64,000 bases of DNA from Diadema setosum (lineage: Eukaryota > Echinodermata > Echinoidea > Diadematoida > Diadematidae): the NCBI RefSeq assembly GCF_964275005.1, contig NC_092688.1, positions 23,007,903-23,071,902 of the forward strand, written 5' to 3'. This document shows, piece by piece, positions 46,701-57,269 of the stretch; position 1 is the first letter of the stretch, and each line of letters starts with the position of its first letter. The notes below the pieces were generated by a model that was given only the letters and a program-made list of their open reading frames with translations, was not told the DNA's origin and made no database searches. The position numbers and the translations under genes were made by a program.

Positions 46701-49281
46701 CTGACAAGGCCTGCGCGCGCGTACCCACCCAGAAAGCAACGCAATATACAGCGAGAGGGTTTGCCACAACAGTATGATACGGCCTTGCCATAAAGCTACA
46801 GCTGTACAGATGAATTGACGGCCAGCGCATGCGCACAAGTTTCAAATCCATTGACTGTATAAGATGTCGTTCTCCCAAGTTCCTTTCGACCAAGTCGTAT
46901 TTAACTCATCAATTCGAGCAGAAATGGAATATTGGCAGGACCAAAAGTTGAACACAGTCAGTCTTCAACATTATAACTTCACCTGTAAGTCTTCATATTA
47001 CAGAATTTTTGCGATTCTATATTGATATTTAGACGCTACACTTCGCCTGTCATGATCATATCTGCTACAATGCGCAGCCCCAACACTGCGTGTTGGGGCT
47101 GGTCGCAGTTACACCCATACATACTTACAGCATTGTGTGCTGAAGTCACCCTATTTCCTAATTGGCAATATAGAAACCTTTTGTTACGTCATAAACTTCC
47201 AGCTGCGCGGCGCGCCTCACCTGGGCAGAAACTAGAGCACGCACTTTAGTGCGCGCATGCAAACCTCAAATACGGCGTAGCCTGAACTCCCAAGTTCATT
47301 GACCCTACCTGCGAAAATATTAAAAAATCCTCCATAAATTCCCCACAATTCTCGGATCACTACCAAAATTTAATCATGTGTTACTTGTATCATTCTCAAA
47401 CCTTTCCTGCAAGTTTAATCCAAATCCGTTAACTACTTTTTGAGTTATTTTGCACATCCACGGACAAACTAACCAGGGGCGGATCCAGGGAGGACCGCAA
47501 CCGGCGCACGCCCCCCTTTATTTTTTGTTGAAACAAAAGAAATAAAAAGAAAAAATGGGGGGAGGGGTGCGTGCGCCCCCCCTTTAATTTTGTAAACACG
47601 CCCCCTCTTTACGGAATTCCTGGATCCGCCCCTGCTAACAAACCAACGGTAATGAAAACATAAACCTCCTCCCTTGGCGGAGGTAATAAAAGGCGTGAGG
47701 CGACAGGCCACACCTTTTATTAGGATCTCTTTGCTTCACATTGTTTTTGGATAGAGATCTAGAACTACATCTATCTCGGCCATTTCAAAACCGATTTTCA
47801 TCCAATAAACTTTTGATACACCTTAGAATGGTCTTAGAATTGCATACTCTTTGACATCTCATAGAGTGGTTTCTGAATATCTCGCAAAACGTTAAAAGCT
47901 AAATCCTCACCTCGACCAGACTTCCACTTTAACGTACTAACACACCCTTCAAATCTTAGTCAGGCCCTAGCCTGACCAGACCGCTGTGCAAACAGCGGTC
48001 TGACATGTACTAGTGTTTAAACGTTGTAAACGACCGTCGCTTTTGACGGCAAGACCACAAAAATGTCTTTTGTTTTGTTTGATTTTAACAGTAATACCAC
48101 CCACCTATATCATATTTTGCTGATGGTTGAGTTGAATTTGGTGTTTTGTTGGTATCCAAACCTTATTGTTGAATTTTTCGGAGTAGATTGTGCAATGATT
48201 CACAAAATCAACGAACTACCACGAACGCTCAACCCGAGGTACCGTGGTAGCATTTTACGTACGCCCGTGCGTTTCTTGTCGTCTTCTATGTACATGTATT
48301 TCCGCGCGTGCTGCTCTCATGATTTGACGTCACTTCCGCTCCGACTAGCTCATCCACTTCCGCTCCGACTAGCTACGTTGTAGTATAGGAGAGTGATTGC
48401 TATTCAATAACACGCAGAAGATGAGGAGTGAAGCAATATGGACGCTTACAGACCTGATTTTAAGGACGGATTTTGGTGGGTTTTTGACGTAATAAAAAAA
48501 AAATACGCATTCCGATTATTGAATGATTATCATACTAGTTTACGGGTATTCCTTATATTTTAGTTTTCCACGATTAATAAAGACATTCATGAAGGAAACG
48601 TACACCCACCGCTGAAAATAACAACGTCTGCGAAGGAGTAGAGGTGGAGCCGCTGTCGCGAAGCGACAGCGGTTGCGTGTAACTTGTTAGTTAAGTCAAG
48701 GCCCATAGGCACCTATTGCCTACTGTTTTATTTAAAAAAAAAAAAGAAAAAAAAATGCAATCATACAATATACAAGTAATCATGAAGTGAAGTTCATTGA
48801 CACATCAAGTATCTGAATATTTAACAACTCTTATAAACAAAGCATACAAAAGATAATATCTATTGTCATGTCACACTCAGTCTCAGCCCTAACGTTAGCA
48901 CTGATAAGAGTAATAGAGTCGATGTAGGCCGTAGAGGTCGGTGTGTACCAGTCCCAGGTACGCGCCTCGCATGGAACGGGGAACCCGCATCACATGCATA
49001 GATCGCATGAATGCAGCCGGCTCGCAGCGGGCGCTTATCAATCTACGAGAGCAGAGAATCTGGATGGACCACAGTATTTTACGCATGTAGGCCTACTGTA
49101 TGTAGGCCTACCGTACCACATCAAACAATTAACCCTCGTTCAACAGAAATTAGAACGATAATTACTCACATTTTCGCATTGCAATTGGACATGGTGTGTG
49201 TGGAATCTTGTTTGCTCTCACAAACATCACCAAAGTCCTTGCGGGCTGCGACATCAAGTCGTAAAATATCTTTACAGACAT
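38851..49281 (-). CDS. GSTT: glutathione S-transferase, theta class
   Basis: Cytosolic enzyme that conjugates glutathione to electrophiles. Five exons on the - strand join in phase to 225 residues: 49281-49170, 45894-45807, 45252-45102 (or the alternative 44813-44663), 42275-42108 and 39009-38851. The ATG at 49281 opens MSVKIFYDLMSQPARTLVMF. The S in SQP is the theta-class catalytic serine (Ser11). INPFKKIPAMQDGDF and TES form the glutathione site, and HWYPSDPKVRARVDEYLAWQ starts the helical domain. Exon 4 carries VIFPRMTGTP and FVCGDEISIADL, exon 5 RPRIKNWVGRV. Human GSTT1 aligns throughout (SQP, NPLKKVPAL, DYWYPQDLQARARVDEYLAWQ, ISLADL). Start and stop fit the family length of about 230-240. 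Intron 1 is stuffed with nested repeats. Confidence 0.95.
39105..39280. repeat. pogo/Tigger-type MITE in GSTT intron 4
   Basis: GGGGAACCTTGTTACAAGGA at the left and GAGGTTCCACTG-TA at the right, sharing internal order with 35757-35930 (AATCACCT, TATCAGGTTT or near variants). Confidence 0.65.
39418..39661. repeat. two-unit tandem duplication of about 120 bp
   Basis: Both units begin GTTTTAGAGACAGTCGC or GTTTAGAGACAGTCGC and share CACCAATGATACG, CGACCGCCGCGC and GTAAAAGAGACTAG. Located in GSTT intron 4. Confidence 0.75.
39737..39856. repeat. long hairpin, arms about 50 bp
   Basis: Left arm starts GGGCACAGTTAAAATTATG and the right arm ends CATAATTTCAACTGTGCCC; the loop is TCAGCTTCGCTT. The stem includes GGTGATGTGAAAACC. 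The preceding GC-rich GGGGCCCGGGCACAGTTAG near 39393 repeats the arm end. Confidence 0.8.
40038..40904. mobile_element. pogo-like or Tc1-like non-autonomous element
   Basis: Ends CAGTATTCATCACATAATCG and CGATTATGCAATGAATACTG (near-complementary), flanked by TA on both sides. Just inside, AACCTCGCTTAAATG and CCCCGCTTAAAGG resemble Tigger-type subterminal words. Contains a TG microsatellite at about 40755-40782. No transposase. Confidence 0.75.
41890..42090. repeat. diverged MITE beside GSTT exon 4
   Basis: Starts ACTGTAAAACATG and carries GAATTGGAGCCAACGGCC, CATTTTAATTTC and GGAATCTTGG, the signature words of the 6894-7017 family. It ends only about 20 bp from the exon 4 donor. Confidence 0.55.
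42276..44662. other. GSTT intron 3, nothing else recognised
   Basis: Contains C and A homopolymers (about 44317-44350). An ORF at 43008-43367 has no recognisable family and is flanked by A-rich low-complexity sequence, so it is not called. Confidence 0.45.
44663..44813 (-). CDS. GSTT: GSTT alternative exon 3b
   Basis: A second open copy of exon 3, 151 nt, the same length and splice phase as exon 3a. It encodes 50 residues including RYLHEKFDCADHWYPR and RARVNEYVDWQHTS, identical to exon 3a at 25 of 50 positions. The donor is GTGAGT; the acceptor is AAG behind a weak pyrimidine tract. The TES junction and WYP motif are kept. Differences fall at the end that lines the electrophile pocket (HTSIRPHMTKLFLRD versus HMNTRVNVAKVFLKK). 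Either a mutually exclusive exon or a recently idle duplicate. The intact frame and splice donor favour use. Confidence 0.75.
45102..45252 (-). CDS. GSTT: GSTT exon 3a (default)
   Basis: 151 nt with a TTTAG acceptor behind a good T-rich tract and a GTTAGT donor. Encodes YLHTKFNCPDHWYPSD and ARVDEYLAWQHMNTRV, the start of the helical domain of theta GSTs. Lies 288 bp upstream, in gene orientation, of its duplicate 3b. Confidence 0.92.
46808..47112. repeat. single-arm relative of the 908-1936 foldback
   Basis: Shares GAATTGACGGCCAG, CATGCGCACA, CTCATCAATTCGAGC-like and CTGGTCGCAGTTA words in the same order as the right half of the foldback. Ends in its own small hairpin, AGCCCCAACACTGCGTGTTG. 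Confidence 0.75.
47474..47634. mobile_element. 161-bp TIR element (CAGGGGCGGATCCAGG)
   Basis: Perfect 16-bp inverted ends, CAGGGGCGGATCCAGG and complement, with CTAAC duplicated on each side (47469-47473, 47635-47639). G-rich and C-rich runs sit inside. A partial relative ending GGAATTCCTGGATCCGCG is at about 57251-57268. Superfamily not assigned. Confidence 0.88.
47933..49169. other. rest of GSTT intron 1
   Basis: Short palindromes (GACCGCTGTGCAAACAGCGG near 47978, GCCGCTGTCGCGAAGCGACA near 48649) and a doubled word CACTTCCGCTCCGACTAGCT near 48330-48375. No exon or ORF of known family. Confidence 0.5.
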
Positions 49282-49840
49282 GTTGAAGAAGAGTTTCCGT
49301 CGTCAGTTTCGCTCAAGATCAAGATCGTTTATGACAGCGGGAACGTAGAGGGCAGCACGTAAAACAAATTGGAGAACATGAGTCAAACACACAGAACTCT
49401 TACAGGTTACACAGTTCTGTGGTCAAACATTGAACGCAGTAAAACATGAAAGTGTTTTTGAAGATTATATACTCCGCATCGATGATCTTGTTTTGTTTTA
49501 TACAATGTAAGCATTTTGTGTAATGTGAATGTATCTGCATCATTATTTTGTGTATTGTGAATGTATGAAAAGAGGAGCAGGGAATGAAATACCATAAAGA
49601 CAAAAATAAGGACGGGAACAGTCTCCCCAAGTGTTCTTTTGTTTTGGTTACTTTTTACCCTCTGCAGAAGTTTTGTGAAAATCGGGAATAGGTCGAGAAA
49701 GAGGGGTCAAGTAGGCCCTACTAGAATTCATTGGGTATTGGATTGTTGGTGATGAGTGGGAAATATTGTAATATAATTATGTAAAGTGTTAAATGAGAGG
49801 AGGAGCAGAGGAGTGAGAGTAGAGCTATGACAGGATTGGG
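49282..49840. promoter_or_regulatory. upstream flank of GSTT (promoter expected, no motif identified)
   Basis: The gene reads leftward from 49281, so its promoter should lie here. No TATA box or initiator can be argued with confidence. No other gene is seen before the transposon end at 49841. Confidence 0.3.
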
Positions 49841-52800
49841 GGCCCAAAACCACTATTTCGGCGCAATTGGTCAAAAATCGTGTCGCTTATGTTCCTACTC
49901 ACCTAGGAGAGATAAAAAGCTCTTTCAAAATGCCCCTGTGATTTTATGTGATGCCAAGGGACATATAAACAAAAACTGAAATCATTTTGAAGGCGAAATT
50001 ATACCAATAAGCCATTGGTAGGTGGAGGGTTAAGTTCGGCCAACAGGCTTAAAAGTGCATGTCGCCAACGATGATTTTTTATGTTTTCTTAACTTTGTGG
50101 GAAAATATGAGCATAAAGAGGATGCTTACTCACGGTTTCAGAAAAGTGGCTTAAGGTTCTACGAAAACCTAACACAACTTTTTAAACTAACCATTCTTTA
50201 TCAACAAAATAACTGATGGAAATGTGTCGCCAGATCCGCTGAAACATACGTTACCATCTTTGTACTGCCAACCTGGTTATGCTATTACAGTGAGTACTAC
50301 ACAATTGTATTGTTTTTCTGACCAAAAGGGGTGTAAGTTTATGCTAAAAGATATTTCATCACTCAGCTTCAAACGACATGCGACTGCTAATCTCGCAAAT
50401 ATAGATTTTAAAAAGGTAGATTTAAGAGAAGTAACATACGTTACCATCTTTGTAAAAGGTATGAAGGTGCATGGCTCTGAATGATTGTTCTAGAGTTGAG
50501 ACTAATGGAGTAGATTGTCGTCATACCCATGGGTTGCAAAAGATTCATTATTATGTTGCTAACTTATACGATTTAATCCACAAGTGTAACATACGTGATG
50601 TAACTTACGTTACCACCAAATGACAGAAAGCTTAATTACACCATTAATTACCACCTAGATGTACATTTCTCGAATCTGTGCCGTCGATTTGAGGTCATGG
50701 GATAGCTCAGCAACTTCTTTCAATGGCATCTTGAGCATTGGCAGCGCGCAAAATACCTTTACATGATGTGTTGAAAAACTGAGTAAGTATTTGATTGTTG
50801 GAAATGTGTTGTTGGTTTTTATAGAATCATGCTTTACTTCTGTTTATTGTGTCTTTATTAAGTCAGTAGATTCCACCGTAAAAATCCAGTTATTGCTTTG
50901 CTGTACAGGTTTATTCTTTTGAAATAAATCACTCAATTTATTACGTAACGTATGTTTCAAATTTTGGTAACGTAAGTTTCAAGATGTTGTCATGTTGATA
51001 ACAGACAATCCACAGAAAAGCCCATTTAATTTGAGACAATTTAATTGTTGCAGTTATGATGTTGATGAGTTTCTCCGTCAAAACATATCAAATTCATTTA
51101 CAGCTGTATGTTCTTGTTTGTTAGGAGGATGCAATAAAAGGGGACATAATCAGATAGTATCTTTGAAAAAAATCTTTTGGTGGGCGTTGATGTTCAACTT
51201 GGCTTTAATGACGTCATATTCCAGGTATAAACAATGAATTTAACATTGTTTTAAGAAAATTCAATGAATAGCTAATAAACTAAGGGATTACGCAGATCTC
51301 TACTTCAAAACTATTGGATCAGGTCACTGCATTAATATAGTAACGTAAGTTTCTAGTTTTGGTAACGTAAGTTTCATCAATTCATGTCATTGAAAAAGGA
51401 TATTTTAGAGAATGTGCGTGGATAGAAATAACATTTAATTGTTCTAGAACTATAGTTGAAGGAATTCCATAGGGAAATAAGTCTTTTCAATTATATTTAT
51501 CTTCGGTTATCATAAATCAATATGGTGACTTACTACTACCTGACTATTTTTAACGGAGAAAATTAACTCAAATTTGTGTCGTTATATCGTTGATGATCTC
51601 AAAGTGAAGAAAAACACATTTTGAATGAAGAAAAGGTAACAAAAATACATGTGCATTAAAGAAATGTAATTTAACTATTACTGAGTATACCATCATAGAT
51701 CAGGCCTACATGATAATAATAATGTTAATAATAATTATAGTGATGTATGTTTCAGTAAGATATATGTTTAAGACATCAACATTTTTTGTTCTTCCTTCTC
51801 GTTGAAGTTAATGCAGTTGCAATGGGGAAGAGCAGTGCTGAGATTAAAACCCCATATATAGGGAACGTATAAGCTGCAATCAGATTGGTGAAAAATCATA
51901 TCTCTAAGCAAAGATTCAAGAAAAAAAAAAACATGTACCCGTCGCGTAGTTGACAAAAAAAGAAGCAAAGTCATGCATCTTTTTTTTTTTTATTATTATT
52001 TACCCTACCAGGGTAACTATAGGGGAGGGGGTTCGAGGTCCCCCGCCCCTTTGCCAGCTGTCAAAATATAAACAAAAGGAAATAAAAAGAAAAAATGAAT
52101 CGCAGAATCCTCCTCCCCAGTTTGAAATAAACAAATAAAAAAAAAAACATGAAATTGGGCTTGTACTGGCAGCATAGAATTAAGCTGAAGCCTTTCTTTA
52201 TATTTCTTCAATTTTCTTTTCTTTCTTTTTTTTTTCTTGCTTGTCAGTCGATGAAACCCGGTAAAACAAATGAAACAAAAAAAAAAAATGGCACAAGAGC
52301 TTTTATTTTTCTCCCTGTCAGGTGATTAAAACTGGAAGTAGTCGACTTTTTCTAACTCTGACCCCATCCCCCACCCCATGAAAATCCTACTTATACGGGC
52401 CTGCCTGTAATCATTATCAGTACCTTTGTTGTGCATGTATAGCAACGTGTCCTTTCACTTTTCTTTTGAAAGATTCAAAAACATTTTTCCATGCAGGAGA
52501 CAATTTCCAGATACGGCAAGAATTATTAATGCAAGACTTGTTATTCTTGTTATCCTTGTTATCCTTGTGGATTATACTGTCGTATGCATACATAACAAGG
52601 ACAATCGAGTACATCATTTCACTAATGACAATTTCATTCATCCTACCCAGTATTGTGCTAAAGGAACTATGTAATTTGACGTTATTTCATCGACCTCATT
52701 TGCCATAGTCAACTTAGTAAAGTGGTCATTTATTTATTTAACAAAGAACATTTCTTGGTTCCTTCTGTCCCTATCTCTTGTTTACCGAGTTCAGAAATTT

Positions 52801-54076
52801 CAAATACAAGCAATACGGCGTTATTGTTCATTATGAAGCACTTTAATAGAGTAACCATCTCGTTTCTATTATACCGTTTCTTGTTTCATACAGGTGTTAA
52901 AAATTTTGTGAATACTATTGTATTGCAACTGCTATTTTCAAACTGTTCCTGCATAGAATAACTGTTGCGACAGCAAAGTTATGGAGTCTGTAAAGTTATG
53001 GATTCGAAACATATCTTTCAACGGCATGAAGTGACAGCTGAAGATAACAAGTTACAAGACATCAATATGAAGATAACACGTTACAAGACGTCAAGCATAC
53101 GAAAACTTCCATTATGATAAAATTGTAGTGAAACCTACGTTACCCACCACTCGTTTTATATTTTCGTCCGTGAAGGCACGTGAAAGCATGTTCCCAACTC
53201 TTATGATTTCAATGCCATAAATTCATAAGTATGAAGCCAATTTGTCTTCAAAATATCAACAGTAACGGATTAATGTTCTACTACAGAGTTTATACGCGGA
53301 CATGTTATAAAGTCTTGCAGTTTTACAACTATTTCAATTGTAATTTTTGAGAATTGTATCACCATGATATTGCGACATCTTGTTATAATATACGTTCACT
53401 TAGAGTTGACGAGAAATTAATGTAAGAATATATACCAAAACCAAAAAGAAAAAGTACCAAAATCAGTTGCACATGTAGTAGCATTATCTTTGTAACTTAC
53501 GTTACATTAACGTGAAACATACGTTACGTGGAATCTGACGAATATATTTTTGCGCACATAGATTCACATGTTTCATCGATGATACTCAAGAATTGGCTGG
53601 CAATTTGGGACTGATAAATGTTGAAAATATTTTCTGAAGAAAGTCAGACATCAAATTATCGAGAAAACAAATGAACATTACATGAAATAAGATTTAACAC
53701 AATAGGACATGCTGTGTTTAGTATAGCATACAGGTCATTTGCCATCCTTCCCATCTGCAGGCAGCATTTACAAACATGGCAGCCGATGGTATACTTCACA
53801 TCTGACGCATAATTATCTCAATCATAGACTGTAGTCACCAATCTTAAAGCATTTGAAATAGAATGACATTGGTAACGTATGTTACATGATGAAATCTACG
53901 CCCTATGAAAGAAATCATCACACCACAAAAATAAAGCAAGATTGTGTGTTCATATTTTTCAACTACAAACTTGAATATTTGTGTCATGGATTGGTATAAA
54001 AATGAAACCTATTCTAAAAACTTTAATTTTCGCGTTTTGCGATTGTCCAATTGTGCCGAAATAGTGGTTTTGGGCC
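49841..54076. mobile_element. 4.2-kb TIR element with about twelve copies of a GTAACGTAAGTTTC-type phrase
   Basis: Inverted ends of about 30 bp (GGCCCAAAACCACTATTTCG and complement, one mismatch) bound the element. Phrase copies, as GAAACATACGTTACC or GGTAACGTAAGTTTC variants, lie at 50241, 50431, 50585, 50600, 50945, 50966, 51340, 51361, 53130, 53492, 53514 and 53871, in both orientations. The two copies at 50241 and 50431 share the longer word CATACGTTACCATCTTTGTA. ORFs at 50224-50484 and 50992-51237 are short and unrecognised. No clear target duplication. Non-autonomous by content; superfamily unknown. Confidence 0.75.
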
Positions 54077-55400
54077 TGGCACCAGGGAGGATCATTCTGG
54101 ACCAAGTATAGGACAGACCTATACTGTTTTCAGTTTCAGTTTCGGTAAGTTTTATTTCTCCACTTGTACAAAACAGAAGATAAGTATAACAATATCGAAC
54201 ATATAATTCACAAGTCATAAAGATATAAAAAAAATGTCGCTTTACAAATATATAATCATGTGAAATAATACATGAATATCATTTCAGATCTTTAAGTGTA
54301 CAGGTGGAGGAGACATTTTATCAATAAGTAAAACGCTTGACTTGGATAACGGCCTCTGAACATAACCTTGTAACAATTTTGTATTCAACTAACTGTCCAG
54401 GCGGACCTCCTCTGAAGAAGACATCTTCCCTAAGCCTGCAGCCTCCTGGATGACTACATGGTATAGAAAACTGATATACCATGAATTATACCATAATATG
54501 GATTCCAAGGTTATAAGAATAACACTATATTCTGAGGGGCACAGCCCCGAAGAAAATATTGCAATTTCTGTCATTGAGGAATCCATAACTTTGCTCATAC
54601 AGATGAAGCTCCAGTGCATGTTATATTCTTTTGGATAAAAAACTTAATCCTCTATATAGTAATTGGTTTAAAAAAAAAACTTCACGTGTTTATTAATATA
54701 TTTTCAACTATCATTATGTCAGATTGTTGCCTTACTTGACACCCCCTGCCAGTAGTGCTTACCAAATGCACCATTATTCCGCATTATCCTCACTGGAAAT
54801 ATGTTCGATTGAGCGGAGACAGGATTATCTTTGATTGTATCATCATTATGCGTATTTATAAATGTGAGGCAATCGTCATTGTCAAGCACGCGGTGCAGCT
54901 TACAATAATGGTGTAATGCATTTCTTTCATTTCATTTCATTTATTTTATTTTATTTTGTTGTCTATAAAATGGACAATCTTCATGAAACAAGTGCATGGC
55001 ATTTTATACGATTACACATAAGTAGAGCACACATTCCAAAATGAAACACAAAACTTACATAAGAACAATACATATAACATTAATTCATTATAAAATAACA
55101 CAGAAATCTTTACACCAAAAAACAAAAACAAAAACACAAACACATCCACTACATAAAACATTGCACTTGTCTCTTCTTATTGATAATAAAGCGCATAAAA
55201 AAAGTGACATGACAGCAAGGTCGGAGCACTGTGGGCGACATCACCACAAACTGTTGTGTCCTATACATTGTAGACCACCAGTACAACCTCCATAACAAGT
55301 CTGAATCAACTTAAATCCAACAAACAGTGAGGCTTGTATCATAATAGCACATTCAAGAAGTAGTAATGACATGGTCTCTTTTAAAAGTCGGAACAATGCT
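54077..55400 (-). mobile_element. probable LINE 3' ends, reverse orientation
   Basis: Two separate stretches (about 54125-54640 and 54925-55300) open, on the + strand, with TTTTATTTCTCCACTTG and TTTCATTTCATTTCATTTAT, the complements of LINE-type 3' tails. The - strand ORF at 54389-54619 is not clearly related to a known protein. Weak evidence; AT-rich intergenic DNA is the alternative. Confidence 0.4.
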
Positions 55401-55506
55401 TAGGGGTGGGGTTATTCTAAGTAACAAAAGTTTTCATCAGTGCCATGTAACGGCACTGATGAAAATTTTTGTTAGGGGGCCTACATGTAGAATTACCCCC
55501 CATCCC
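55401..55506. repeat. hairpin MITE of about 105 bp
   Basis: AAAGTTTTCATCAGTGCC pairs with GGCACTGATGAAAATTTT around the loop ATGTAAC. Outer GGGTGGGGTTATTCTA pairs loosely with TAGAATTACCCCCCATCC. Confidence 0.75.
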
Positions 55507-55796
55507 CAAGCCTCCATAGCAAGTTAAAAAAAAAGAAAGAAAAAGAATAAAAAACTGATTTGTCGGATTCGTTTAATCATTATAGTCTTTTGAACAGCAT
55601 ATACTTAAAATTTTGTTTTATACACCTGCCAATCACTTTGTGTTACTACGAACCAAAACATTGTTGTTCATTTATCATAACCACCTCCGTGTAATTCATT
55701 GTTCAAATTACCACGATTACTCAATAATGTTGTTCAATACCATAGTTTTCTGTTATGTCTTGTATGAAAAAGGAATGCAATGAAATAAGATAAAAA

Positions 55797-56466
55797 GCGA
55801 CCATGACTGTATTTCATGCATGACATGGTCGACGCATCCGGGGCTGCGGGGGCAGGAGGGGTCCACTATTTTTTTTATTTTTTTATTTTTTATTTTTTGC
55901 ATATACAAGGGTCTTACAACTGATTTTTGCCCCTCCCCCACTTTTTTTGTTGTTGCAAAGATATAGAGTTTGACTTTTCGTTGTTTATCTTTGCTTGTCA
56001 GCAGCTGAGTGGCATCAAAACTGTGAACCCGGAAGTTGCACCCAAAACAGAAGACTTTCGTCTTCCTCTTTTTTTTTTTTTTTTTTTTCTTGTTAGCCGG
56101 TTACTCCCAGAAATGACATCAGGAAACGTTAGGCCCTTTGTTTGTTTGTTTATTAGTTTTTTTTCTCTCTCTCTCTCTCTCTCTTTTTTGGAGGGGGGGG
56201 GGGGCTTGTCAGCCGATTTTGGGAATGCATACTCCTCGCTATCCTATAACGTGCGTAAAGTGATAGACGTCCCTGTAAATTTGTATACAGCTCTGAGTGA
56301 ACATTCAACATTCCCCTCTTTAAACACAAAAGTTACCATATCAGGGCAAAAAAGTTTCAACTTTAATGCTTTGATTTGAGTTCACTGGCACTGTGATTTG
56401 AATTCACTGGCCCGCGGCCCCGGATGCGTCGACCATGTCATGCATAAAATACAGTCATGGTCGCTT
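55797..56466. repeat. inverted-repeat unit with about 50-bp arms
   Basis: GCGACCATGACTGTATTTCA opens the left arm and the complement ends at the SINE start; both arms contain GACATGGTCGACGCATCCGG. The interior contains T, CT and G runs and several variants of the phrase GCTTGTCAGC. Target site and class not resolved. Confidence 0.7.
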
Positions 56467-56687
56467 TGGCATAGTGGATAAGACCCCCGACTCCCGATCG
56501 GAGGACTCGAGTTCGAATCCCGCCCAGTGCTTGCGTCCTTGGACAAGATGTTTTTACCCACTGTGTCCCTCTCGACCCAGGTGTATAAATGGGTACCTGG
56601 CAACGCTAGGGTAATAATAATAGCAGGGCCCTCTGGTAGAGCAGTGGCAACACTGAAGAGGCTACCCTGGGTAAATAAGACCATATT

Positions 56688-56690
<3 letters not shown>
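56455..56690 (+). mobile_element. tRNA-derived SINE
   Basis: The 5' part looks like a tRNA: A box TGGCATAGTGG at 56467-56477, B box GAGTTCGAATCCC at about 56509-56521, and between them an anticodon-type arm with loop CTCCCGA. It is followed by a non-tRNA body (CTTGGACAAGATG, CTCGACCCAGGTGTATAAAT, GGGTACCTGGCAACG) and then an ATT repeat tail. The body resembles the conserved central part of widespread animal SINEs. A working tRNA is unlikely because the acceptor stem does not close. Confidence 0.8.
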
Positions 56691-56863
<173 letters not shown>

Positions 56864-57076
56864 ATCCAGGACATGATCGCACCAAAATTTAATTGCCCTA
56901 AGGGCTTTTTTTATTTTATCTTATTTTGTTAAATTTTATTTTGCTTGTCAGCTGATTAAACCCGGAAGTGCGGTGGTCGGACCAGTAATATAGGGTAATA
57001 TTTTTCATTTTCATTTTCATTTTCATTCATTTATTTTTTTTAAATGAGCTTAAATGTATACATTTGTTTGATTTAT

Positions 57077-57138
57077 TAATTCTTCTTCTTCTTCTTCTTC
57101 TTCTTCTTCTTCTCCTTCTTCTTCTTCTCCTTCTTCTT

Positions 57139-57169
<31 letters not shown>

Positions 57170-57230
57170 TTGTTATTATTATTATCATTATTATTATTAT
57201 CATTATTATTATTTCATTATTATTATTTCT
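57077..57230. repeat. CTT then ATT microsatellite
   Basis: CTT units with rare CTC (about 57079-57168) pass into ATT/ATC units. A long homopurine-homopyrimidine tract of this kind can adopt triplex structures. Followed by a partial GGAATTCCTGGATCCGCG element end. Confidence 0.9.
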
Positions 57231-57269
57231 TGTTGCCCCGGCCTCCCATACGGAATTCCTGGATCCGCG

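Larger units (their letters stand above)
46245..47683. repeat. unclassified insertion with TAATAA target duplication
   Basis: TAATAA borders it at 46239-46244 and 47684-47689, and removing the insert restores the outer MITE. The left end reads CTAGACAAGCACTCTGAGAG and the right end CCTTGGCGGAGG. It contains a foldback-family arm (46808-47112) and a small TIR element (47474-47634), so three insertion events are stacked in GSTT intron 1. Confidence 0.75.
46063..47932. repeat. MITE of the 2290-2680 family split by a nested insertion
   Basis: The left arm (46063-46244) starts TTAAAGGGACTGTACAGC and the right arm (47684-47932) ends with a CTTTAA-terminated complement. Both align with the intact copy at 2290-2680. 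A 1,439-bp insertion lies between them. Confidence 0.85.

Noticed and set aside
56455-56530. Functional tRNA gene
   Set aside because: A and B boxes are good, but the acceptor stem does not close, and a SINE body with microsatellite tail follows directly.
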